From assembly GCA_032164245.1 (NCBI GenBank), contig JAVMKO010000002.1, positions 93,509,340 through 93,573,339 on the forward strand: 64,000 nucleotides of DNA, written 5' to 3'. Numbering within the stretch: position 1 is the stretch's first letter; each line of letters starts with the position of its first letter. The stretch comes from Sternotherus odoratus. Taxonomy: Eukaryota; Chordata; Testudines; Kinosternidae. Position numbers and translations under genes: made by a program. Below the pieces are notes generated by a model. It had not been told where the DNA came from. It saw nothing but the letters and a program-made list of their open reading frames with translations, and made no database searches. Positions 1-12,000 of the stretch are shown piece after piece.

Positions 1-3000
1 GGTCTGATGCGCTCATAAAACGCAGGGAGTACTTAGATGAACAGATTAAAAAAATCAGTAATAAGCAAGGTTTGTATCACTTCAAGCTTAAATTCCTTTT
101 GTACTTTATCCCCCTTTCCAAACAGACATAATTTTACTTGATGTGAAACTTAGATTTGTGAGCTTTTGGGGACAAACTTGTCTTCAATATGTCTGTGGAC
201 AGTGCCTAACACATTGTTTAGAATAAAAATAGTAGCTTTTTTTTTTAAAAAAAAGGCACATTAACCTATCGAGGAACTTTTTCTAGTTGAAATGTACACA
301 GTAGCTCAAATTTCGGTGTCACAAGTCTGCATAGTGTGATTTAAAATCCAGTGATAAACTGTAATTTGTTATAGGGAAATGTGAATGACAAATGCAGTTT
401 AAAAATCATACATCTCTAATCTATTGTCTGTGTAGAGAAAACGGAGGATGAAATAGAACGGGAAGCTCGGCTACTAGAACAGTGGATGGGACTAACAGAA
501 GAGAGGAATGCTGTGCTTGTCCCAGCTCCAGGCAGTGGCATCCCAGGTGCTCCTGCAGATTGGTATGTGCAGAGTTCAAGAAGACAAAACCCCAACATCA
601 GGTTTTTGTATGTGTGCATAACAAATTAAGTGATGAAATTTGAGGGTCTGATTCACCACTGTTTGTATTCCAGTGTTACACTAGCATTAATTGGTGTAAA
701 GCTGGAAGAACAGTGGTGAATAAGTCCCAGAGTCTGTAATATCTTAAAATGAATGTAAACTATTCCTCAATAAATTTCCTGTTTGATGCTTTGCATTGGA
801 TACAAAAGGAACTGCATCGGAACTTCCTCCGCCAAGAGCAAAGAACTGTTAGGCAAAATTTAATTGAGCTAACTTGTAGAATGCACAATATATTAAGAAT
901 CTGAAGGAAAAGTTGCCTAGATAACTCTGTTGATAACAGAAACACTGAGATAACAATCCTCGAGTTACAATTTGAGAAGTAACATTAAATCTAAATGCTT
1001 GTTTTCATGTGTGTATAATTCTGAAAACTACCTGTAGGTTGAAATCTTTAATATGTACATTTTGTTGGCTCAAAGACAAATTATAGAAAACTTTATAAAA
1101 TTTCACTTTGCCTTTTTCCAATATTTGGACCAGTTTAAAAATGTTTTGTTCTCCACTCAAATACACACGCACAAGTTTCAGAGGCCTTTATTTGGACTCA
1201 AATAATTATACTGCATGGATAGCTGTCTGTGTGGGTCAGCTTACATATTTATTCTACCATATTGATAATAGTTTGATCTTACTTCCAGGACTCCACCTTC
1301 AGGCATGGAAACACACATACCTGTCCTTTTCCTTGATTTGAATGGTAAGTTGTACCTTCAGGTAAGGAAATTTCTTTAATGCTGTTTTTACTAAAATAAT
1401 TAAATTCAGCTCAACTAGTAAATAAAGGGGTGGCCCTGAAAGGCAGGGAAAATAAAAATTTGAGTTATGTCTCTGATTCCACTATGATGTACAGCTTTTA
1501 GAAGGAAAAATCCTTTTTTTCTGATTTCACAGATTGGTGCAAGTAAGCAGAGAATAACTTTACAACTGGGACCAAATAAGAAGGGATTGTAAGAGACCTG
1601 AAGGAGATTTTCCTAAAAGATACTTGAGGAAATTTGATGCATTATAGTGCCCCCAAAAGAAGCAGGGTTTAAACTTAAGATCGACAGCAGATACGTAAAT
1701 CTAGTGCAAATTTCAAGAGGTACTTCAGTTCTATCTGCAAGAACATATTTCTTTAAAGCACTGATAGAAAATTGTCCAAGTGCTATTGAGAAGTTATGTT
1801 GTTGTTTTTGCTCTCCTTCTGGTTCAAAAATAACAATTCTTTAAACTGCAAATTAGTCGCATAATTAAAGAGTTTTATGCATAACACAGAATATTTCAAA
1901 TTTACCCCAGTGAAGTCACCGAGTTCTTCATGTGAAAGAACTACCAAAATGAATTCTTAATGTTTGTTCTCAAAAGAGATAGCATCTCGTAGCTGAAATT
2001 TGTTTTGTATCTGAGGGTTTTGGGAAGTTAGCAGGTAGGAAACTAAACAAGATGTTTAGGAAGAACTACCTAATTCAGTGGAATATTACAAAACTTGCTT
2101 GACAAGTACCCTAACGTAGTCCCATGTATAAAATCAAATGTCCAGATATCCTAGTTTCTAGTCTCCTAAAGATGACTTGATACCTCAGCGATGGTTGTGA
2201 TATGAGAAGCTAGCTGGTTACAATGAATGGGTAGATTAAAAAAAAAAATTCAGGGTCTGCCTGGCACAAAATATTAATTCATGAACCTCTAAATATCTAG
2301 TTTTAAATTTTGTTTGGGTCACAAGTGAGAATGAAAGTTATGGTCTCATTCTAGTTTTCCCTGGCCCCTTATGTATATGTTGCAAACTTCCCCACAATTT
2401 GATGTATTAGTTATGATTAGCCTACACTTGATACAGTATGAAAGATGGACAAAATCACCTGATAGGCCTTTGTAACAATTTAGGCCTTTGTAACAATTCA
2501 GACTTCTTTTAATTTATAGCCTTTGGTGTAGAGCTAACTATTTCATTTTTGTTCTTTGTTTGTTGATTTAATTAGCTGATGACCTCAGTGCCAATGAACA
2601 GCTTGTAGGTCCCCATGCATCTGGAGTTAACTCAATACTGCCAAAGGAGCATGGGAGTCAGTTCTTTTTTCTGCCAGTCATAAAACACAGTGATGATGAG
2701 GTAAATTACTAATAAGCCTCCTTCCTGGCAATTGTGACTTAAATTCTTGCTTGCTTTCTGCTTTGTGTTTTTATTATGTATTTAATTCTTACTACTAGTT
2801 AAGAATCAAATTAATTATAAATGTTAGTTTATTGTTAGTGTTAATATTTTTGGTGCCAGGGTCATTTTTTCAGTCTTCAGACCTTGCAGGTTACTATCCA
2901 TATTTATAAAATTGTAGTCATTAACTACATTCTTTAGCCCCAAATTCTTTTATGCAGTTTCATTTGGATGGGATATTCCTTGTTTCCTGTGCTAAATTGT

Positions 3001-6000
3001 TTTATATTGATGTGTGATGTCAAAGAGCTGCCATATCCTCCCCAGAATTAGCTATATTTTAGTTGCGGATGAAGTGATCCATATTCAATTTTTTCAGTTT
3101 AAAGGTGACCTGTAAAGCATTTCAAAAAGAGAGGGTAATCTTTTTTTTTTATTATTTTATCTCATGAACAGAAGGACCTGACACTTGTTGATAGGTTATT
3201 TTTTAGGTCTCTCTCTGCTTTTTATCCTAGAAATACCATGATCGTCTAGTGCATCCTGTATTTTGTGGAAGATTTCTTTGGGATCTTAGAGAATGTACAT
3301 TTTTAGCTCTCATTGCTTAACTTGGAGAAGTGGGGGATGTTGAATCTTTTTGCAAAAGACTTTTTAACTGTCTAAAAATCCTTTTCTCTCTGCGTTGCTC
3401 AACTTGCACGCCTTTGGCTCTTGTGATGTCATAATTTCACCTATTCTGTAGTCACTACAATGTCTTCCAAACTAATGCCTTAATTTCTAAACTAATAAAT
3501 AGATTTTTCCCCATTGTGGGTCATGTTTGTTGGTAAAAGGTTTGGGACCATTCAAAGTGAAAGGCACTATATAAATGTAGATTAAATATGGCATTGCACG
3601 TGAATTTCACTTGTTCCACCTTCCGTGCTAATGTATATATCAAATTATATATATATATATATATATAAAAATATATAATTTGATATATACATTAGCACGG
3701 AAGATGGAACAAGTGAAATTCACGTGCAATGCCATATATACACTAGACTCTCGATTATCCAGGATTGGGTTAACCAGGATGTGGATTAACCAGGACGTCA
3801 AAAAAAAAAAAAGCAAACCCGTAACTTGCAGGGCTGGCTCTGGCTTTGTTGCCGCCCCAAACACACACAAAAAGCCCCATCAGGACACAGGGCAGCCAGT
3901 GAACCATCACCTCCTCCCCCCAGCGCAGGGTGGCTGGTGAACCAACTCTCCCTCCCCATTTTTCCTATGGATGGTGATTACCCATGTTTTTATTAACCAG
4001 GATTAATTTTTTTCCTATCATCCTGGATAATCGAGAGTCTACTGTCTATTTAGGTATATATCCCAAGACCAGCTCCCAGGATGAATAACTTGGCTGGGAA
4101 GTAGTGGGGATGCCTGTGGAAGGAAAAGGAAAAGATCTTCCACAGGATGGAAGATGCAGAGGTGTTTGTGTGCCCCTCTGCTATGGCCCAGTCTAATGCA
4201 AATTGAATTCAGTGAGCTTTGGATCAAGTCCCAAGTAAGCAACGACCAGAGGATTTATGTAGCAGTGGATCTCTGGTCCCTCTCTCCACTTTAACCCTCT
4301 GCTTGCAGCTGTGTATCGATCCCCAGTACACATGGGCTCCATTGTGGCCTTTCAGATCCTGACACACCCACAACACTTCTGCTCCTAAAGTGCCCACTAC
4401 AGCTATTGGGTTTTTTTCATTAGTGGTGTTACTATTTCTTGTTAAATTCTAGTAAATGTTAAACTTAAGTAATTGCCATTAATTTTCTTTTCCTCCTTTT
4501 CCTCCACTACCCAATTTGTTCACTTAGGTTTCAGCCACTGCTGCTTGGGACTCTTCTGTCCATGATTCAGTGCATTTGAACAGGGTAACACCACAAAATG
4601 AGAGGATTTACTTAATAGTGAAGATCACTGTGCAACTTAGTCATCCTGCTGCTATGGAATTAGTACTACGTAAAAGGATTGCAGCCAATATTTACAACAA
4701 GCAGGTAATGGGTTTTATTTGTATGTTCATATTTGCTTATATAGTTCTTAATTTTATTGATGTCTTGTTCTTTCCCTAGTATTATTCCATTTTGCAATTG
4801 GCTTATTTTTCTTGGCTCCTAAGCCTCATTTATCTAAAATGGTCTTGTAAATGAGAAATTTCAGTTAGTGATGAAAGAACTCCCTGTTGATTGAGGTTCC
4901 ACATAGAGCAAGATAATACTTTTGCCGACAGCCTACAGTATGAAAATTATGGTTCCTATACAAATTAACTGTTAGGAGTCAAAATTATACTTCTTTGAGC
5001 AGTGTCCTTATGGATGTTCCACTGTAGGTGTATGTGCACCAACACGTTGTCGATCGGAAAATTTCAATAGCACTCCATCCTGCCTGTGCACACACGGCTC
5101 CGCATCTGCCACAAGGCTAGCCAGCATGCACAGGCATTTATTCACTGCCTTGAGGAGAAGCACAATCCATAAAAGTGTGGTTGGTGCCAGCAATTAAAAT
5201 CGAGGTCCAAAGAAGGACAGAGCGTTAAGGCTAAAACTCCTGGTGACGGGGTTGGTCTTTCAGTTTCTGGAGTACCAGAGTTAATGCAATCTTCTATGAC
5301 AGGGGCAGGTAATTTTAAGGAAACGAGCTACTCATTAAAGACTGGTAAGAAAAGATCTTTGAGTCTCCATAGGGAGCCCAGATCAAGCCGAAAATGTTCT
5401 CTGGCTCTATCAGTATCTTCTGTACCAATGGCGTGAAGCCACCTAAAGTCAATACCCAGGAAATGCACAGCACAGCTCCTTTGTGGTTCCAGCACATAGA
5501 GGCATCCTGCTTGAAGGAAGTATGGGTGGTACTATTGCACAGTAGGAAGAGTACTCGTTGCACCTACCTACACAAATGGAAGAGATTCCAGACATGCTGC
5601 CAACCCAAGGATGTTACCCACTAATTCATCCACCTTCCTGATGATTCTGGACTATCTGTTACCCTTAAAGAAGTTGGGTCTGTCTGTTAGCTTGCTGAAG
5701 GTTCACTCGGCAACAATTGCTCACTTTTCTTCATCACCATCACTTCTGCCAGAAGGATTGGGGAGATAGCAGCTTTGATAGCACATCCCCCTTTTACACT
5801 CAGACCACACTTCCAGAATAACTTCTGCATTTCACATGAATTAAGTCATTTAACTCCCAAAATTCTACCGAAAACCTCATGCGGATAACAGAGACCATCC
5901 TCAATACACACAATGTGTGGAGAGTCTTAGCCTTCTACATAGGACAAAGGCCTTCAGAAAATTTCCAAGGCTCTTCCTTTCAGTTGTGAATAATAGGACA

Positions 6001-9000
6001 AAAGGTGCAGCGATGTCAGCTCGGAGGCTCTCCATGTGGTTCTCTGGGTGTATTAAACTCTGCTACCAATTACAGGGGGGTAACACATCTATCTTCAGTA
6101 TGCACGCATTCCACAAAGTCATTCTCCTTGTCGCTTGCCCTCTCTAAGGGTATCCCCATATCAGAGCTATGCAGAGCAGCTACATGGGCATCTGCACATA
6201 ACTTCACAGAACTTTATGCCATTGTAAGTGATGTGGCTTCAGACTCTCAGTTCAGGGCTTCTGTACCACAGACGCTGGCTTCCTCCAAGCCCAGGGGGGG
6301 TGCTCAACCCCCTAATCTACCCCAAGCTCTGCCTCCACCCGACCCCTTTCCGCAAACCCCCATCCCTGCCTCTTTCTGCCCCAAGCTCCGCCCCACCTTC
6401 TCCCACCCAGTTTTGTCCCCCCCACCCCACCCCGAGCACACCTTGTCCCCGTTCTTCCCACTCACTCCTCCCCCCAGCACCTCCTACACACCATGGAACA
6501 GCTGATCACAGCGGGTGGGAGGTGCTGAGGGAGAGGAGTTGATCAGTGGGGCTGCCGGAGGACAGGAAGCGCTGCGGGGGGGAGGGGAGCTGGCTAGTGG
6601 TGGGCTCTAAGAACCCACTAATTTTTTTTCCTTGGGTGCTCCAGCCCTAGAGTACCTAGAGCGATACTGCTCAAAGAAGAGGAAGTTACTCACCTTGTGT
6701 TCTTCAAGATGTGTCCCCCTATGGGTGCTTCATGACCCTCCCTCCTGCCCTCTACTTCAGAGTTCCACTGGTTGACTCTGTGGTAGAGAAGGAACTGAAG
6801 GAGAAATGCCCGCGCATGCTAGCTAGCCTCATGGCAGGTTGGGAGCCATGCATGCTGCTATTGAAATTCTCTGATCAACAGCGCAGGGGTGCACACAGAC
6901 CTACGGTGGAGCACCCATAGGGACAAGCATTTTGAAGACCCATGGTTACTGCACAAGGTAAGTCTCTTGCCACTGGTGCCCACTCACCCCCTTTCTTCTC
7001 TAGGCAGGGAACTTGAACCACCGTTACTCCACAAGGTGGGTAATTTTCTCTTCATCGTCTTAGAGACATGGTCAAAGACAAGTTTTCCAAGTTATTTTGC
7101 AGCCAATGGTCCAGAGAATGAGAGAGATTAACATCCATACAAGAAATGTATTGGGATCTGATTCTCAATTGTCCTATTCATTGTGTAGACATTTGTGCCT
7201 GTGCAAAGAAGGTGTAAAATGTTATTATTCTCATTTGCTTGCAGTTTATACTCACAATTTATATTTTTCACAAATGTAAAAAAACTACACAAATTGCAAT
7301 GCAGTGGAGAACCTGGGCCCTTACATGTAGAAACACATGATTGCTTCATACTAGGAAGAAGCATCAAAAAGTTAATGAACTTACAAATGTTAAGAAGATT
7401 TTGGGTTTTTTTTACCATTAAGGCATGCAAAACAATAAAATTATATGCTAAAAATTACCATTGTGGATACAGTAATTTAAAATTATTTTATATTTCTAGA
7501 CTTTTACCCAGAGTCTGAAAAGGAGAATATCCTCGAAAAATGTATTTTATTCCTGTGGTGTGACCTATGAAATAGTATCCAACATACCAAAGGTAAATTA
7601 TACTGCACTTCCTTACAATCTGCTAAAGGTGCACAATGATATTTTGGGGCAGGATATATTGTTTGGGTGGGAACTGAATATTCAGTTTTTGTTGATATGT
7701 AAAGAACTTGTTAGTTGTACATCTAAATTCCTCCATGCCAAATTAATCTGTATGTAAGTTTTTATTTGAATAATGTGTAAAGTCTAGAAGATCTAGTCTG
7801 ATGGGGGATTTTATTGATTTAGTTAACTTTTTTACTTTCTGGACTGAGAGCTTGGGTATCAGGTTTAAACAAACTATTACAGACATTTTTAAAATGTACT
7901 TTCTTTGTACAACATTATTATGAATATTTATGTATATAAGACTAGTACCTAATTTTAAACCCATTTTTAAAAACCCAGGATTTTAAAGGAAAATAACTTT
8001 TGGTATAGATTTTCCTCATTCAGAACAACTAGTACGGTGTTTCCAGACTATTGTACCCTTTCCAGACTATTGTACCCTTTTCAGGAGTCTGATTTGTCTT
8101 GTGTACCCCAAGTTTCACCTCACTTAAACATTACTTGCTTACAAAATCAGACATAAAAATACACAAGTATCATAACACGCTGTTACTGAAGAATTGCTTA
8201 CTTTATCATTTTTACCATATAATTATAAAATAAATAAATCTGAATATAAATATTATGCTTACATTTCAGTCTCTAGTATATAGAGCAGTATAAGCAAGTA
8301 ATGGTATGAAATTTTAGTTTGTACTAACTTTGCTAGTGCTTTTTATGTAGCCTGTTGTAAAACTAGGCAAATTTCTAGATGAGTTGATGTACTCCCTGGA
8401 AGTCCTCTGTGTACCCCCATGTGTACATGTACCCTGGGTTGAGAACCACTGAACGAGACCATCTGAAAATTAAAATAAATATAAAAGAGTGTAACCTGAA
8501 AAAGAGTGCGTGAAAGCTTGTCTCTCTCACCAACAGAAGTTATTCCAGTCAAAGATATTACCTCACCCATCTTGCTACCCTCGCATAATAGTAATTACAG
8601 TTTACAATCTATGAAGATTATACAGACTGTTTAAGAATTAGGAAGGAAGAGTTAATAGTCAAGAAATAGTTAACCCATTACATACATCCTTTTTATTTTT
8701 AGGTTAAACAGTCACATATGGTGGGAGATGTGGTGTCTGATAAATATGGAGAGCTTTCCCCACCATGGGGCTGTTGTTATATTCTTCCTTCTATATCAAT
8801 ATAAATGCTGGACAGTCTTAGTTTTATGGAGGGAGCATTGATCAGTCTAGTTCTCAAGACTGAGAGATTCTGAATAATTGAATCATGCTGCATTTAAATC
8901 AGTGGATCTCAAAAAATATATCGATTTTTAAAAATCTTACCATTTATAATTTTAGGCTACAGAGGAAATTGAGGACCGCGAGACTCTGGCCCTGATGGCA

Positions 9001-12000
9001 GCAAGAACTGAGAATGAGGGTACATCTGATGGTGAAACTTATATAGAGAAATATACACGTGGCGTGTTGCAGGTGGAGAACATTCTAAGCCTTGAACGAC
9101 TAAGGCAGGCAAGTAGCAAGGAAAGGGGATCCAATGGAAATCTTAAGACTGGGATGATTTTTAGGAGGTGTTTGTGGTGAAAATAAGGTTTAAAAAAGTC
9201 TAGATAGATTGCAGAAGCATGATATGTGGACTTGCGCAAGAGTGGACTTCCGTAAAATGGACAAATCTTGTCATAAACATGCTGCTGTCTAGAGGTACTA
9301 TAGCTTCAGTGAATTAGACAAAATATTCCATCTTTTCACAGGCAGTCACAGTGAAGGAAGCACTATCTACTAAGGCAAGACACATACGGAGGAGCATCAG
9401 CACACCAAATGTCCACAATGTAAGAAATTATTTCTGAAATAGTGCTACATGGGTCTTTCTTTATCTATGGAGTGGATAAAAAGATTCCTAACCACTATCA
9501 CACCAAGTGTCTATGTATTCTGAGCTAGCACTAGTAGAAGCTCTAGAACTGTCATTATGAAGGGGGGAATTGGGTATTTAATAGCAAAAAATAATAATAA
9601 TAATAATCAAGGATTTTATCTAAAATCTGTGTCTCTTTCTATCAGGGGAATTTTGGTCTCAGGTGCCTGCTCAAAATCCCTGCATTACACTGGTGTGGTC
9701 AAAACAGTCTGCCCAGAAATTTTAGTTTTCACTTTTAAACAATTGATTTCATGTTTCTAGTAAATTTTATGAAAGATCTTGTAGATCCCTATGACATCTA
9801 TGAATACGACTTGCCCTGTACTTACTTTATTCATTCTGCTATACAATTAAAACAGCACTTCTGCTAGCTGACGACATCATTGATGTAGACACATAGAGCA
9901 GATCAGACTAAATGATCACAAAGGTCCCTTCTGGTTTTATAATCTAAGAATCTATGTACACAAGATATTTTGTCATACCTGTCCACTCGTGTCTTCTAGG
10001 TATCCTCAAGCCGATTAGAGCTTTTTGGCTGTGATGAAGATGATAAGGTATGTAAATTTGGATTTTCAGAAGAATAAACTTCACAGATCTTCAATTCTCC
10101 TGTTTTTCTAAAACAAATTAAAAAAGCACCATAGCAGAAATGTATCCTTATCTGAATCTTGGATTCGTATTACTTGTTTTCATTGAGGTATACCATTTTT
10201 AATAATTTGGATGATACTTATATTTATAACTTAAGTAAAGCATAATTTTAGAAACTGACATGACATAACTAAGGGAGGAGAATTGGAAAAATGTAGGAGA
10301 ATTTAGAACTTATCCTTAGAGCCAGTCAACTTCCTGCACAGGTCAGTGTGACTGAGGTCCCAGTCATACTGTAGATGAAACAATACTATGAATAACCATA
10401 TTTTAAAATAATTATTGCAAGCAGAGTCTAGTATGGTGTCTCTGGTCAGTGTAAATAGGTTTCTCTTACTTTCCCTCACAGCATAGAAAGAAGTAGGAAG
10501 TAATCTCTAGGATTTTTTTGTAGAGAATGTGAGAGCTTTCTGTATTGTTTCTGTGAATATTATATATGCCTCAGTTTATCTTCTGGATATTAATTTTGCA
10601 TAACTGCATGGACTTAAATCAAAGGAGGTTGTTGGGGGAAACAAACAAGAAATTAAACTGACAGCAGAGATAAGATACCTCCAGAAAAAATAACAAGGGT
10701 TCTTAACAGAACAGTGGGGAACTATTAATTGGGAAATACCCACCTCCCTGGCTTCTGCCAGGCTAGCAGATTTATTTTTTTTCAGACCTGAGCCTAACAT
10801 AAAAGAGATCTCAAGCTGTTAAAGCTACCTGCGTAGAGAGGAAAGGGGGTGAGCAGTGGTTGGAGGTGTGTGTTCAATAGAGAGACTGAAAGAATGCTGC
10901 AAGGGGCTGTCTGTCTCCCAGCCCAGGGATAGGGGTGCTTAGGCTGAGTGGAACTTCTCTAAACTTGATTCTTTCCTTGCAAGTTTAGGGTAAGATTCAC
11001 ATGTGTAGGCTGCCTTTCAGTATGTGTACACTGCAGTATCTGACCACATCACCCTAGCTAGCTTTGTTCCAGATAGCTAGAACAACAATAGCAGTGCAGC
11101 TGTGGTGGCAATATTAGCTGTACAACTCTTTCGGGGAGCCTGGGTATGCACTCCTAGTCTGTGCTGCCATAGCTTGATTGCTATTGTCATTTAAGCTAGC
11201 TAGATCAAAGCCAGCATCAGTAGGTCTACATGTGCTGTGGTCACATCTTTGACTGCACTGTAGATACAGTCTTTGTTATTTTAACCCATGTCTCTGCTGT
11301 GGGCCTGTTGACTAATTAATACTTTGTAACCAGAAAATGTATGCAGTAGTACAGTTAAACGAAAAACTTCAAAATTGCGAAGATGAGGTCATTAAAAACT
11401 TTTGAACTTTGACTTTGCCTATTAGTTTCCTTTTTTGTCTTGATTAGTGTGCATTTTAAAAAATTCCTTAGGTTTGGTCAGAAAGCCACCTCGATATATC
11501 CGACTGTTCCTCCAGTTATCAAGATGTGTCATGTTATGGTACTTTACCGAGGGATTCCCCTCGCAGAAATAAAGATGCTGGTGGTAAGTCTTTCAAATAT
11601 ATATGAATATATATATAATATGCCTTTTAAATTGCTCTTAGAGCAAAAAGCAAAATATTGCAACAGGAGATTGAACCCTGCATTTTATTTTCAAAGTTCA
11701 TGTGCAGTGCACAGAGCCTATGCTCTGGAAAAGTACCTGCTTAGTGAAGGTAACAAAGAGTCCTGTGGCACCTTAAAAACTAACTTATGCTTCGATACTT
11801 TATAGTTAGTCTTTAAGGTGCCACAGGACTCTTTGTTACCTCTGCTATTCTGGACTAACACGGCTACCTCTCTGCTTAGTAAAGAACCTAACTGAGATAG
11901 TATGGAAACAAGGAGAGAAAAAGAGGAAGAGACCTCAAAGAAGGAAAAGAGAAGAGACAAATGTCTTGAAGAAGCAAAAGAACAAGATAAAAAGAAGTGA

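Larger units (their letters stand above)
70..4527 (+). other. KIF13A introns a-e, mostly unique AT-rich DNA
   Basis: These introns are interrupted by exons at 436-562, 1289-1344 and 2576-2700. The sequence is AT-rich and shows no other coding frame I can support. The structured parts are the palindrome at 3586-3737 and the MITE at 3741-4044. Confidence 0.6.
4995..6960 (+). mobile_element. Degenerate DIRS retrotransposon (recombinase remnant and terminal repeats)
   Basis: The recombinase signature ELCRAATWASAHNFTELYAI at about 6160-6225 matches DICRAATWSSVHTFAAHYAI of the DIRS copy at 17836. Upstream, around 5930-6060, the frame reads TKAFRKFPRLFLSV and SARRLSMWFSGCIKLCYQL, the same domain order as the intact copy. 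Both flanks carry the tttcttcaagatgtgtccc / tatggatgttccactgtagg type sequence of DIRS termini (about 4995-5200 and 6665-6960). RT and RNase H are missing. A C-rich block at 6290-6650 interrupts the 3' part. The frame is broken repeatedly. Confidence 0.75.
4705..7499 (+). other. KIF13A intron e, mainly DIRS remnant
   Basis: This intron is almost wholly explained by the degenerate DIRS element (4995-6960). The remaining flanks are unique AT-rich DNA with no supported feature. Confidence 0.6.

Noticed and set aside
3586..3737. MicroRNA precursor
   Set aside because: The arms are far longer and more perfect than a miRNA hairpin and the loop is an AT microsatellite.
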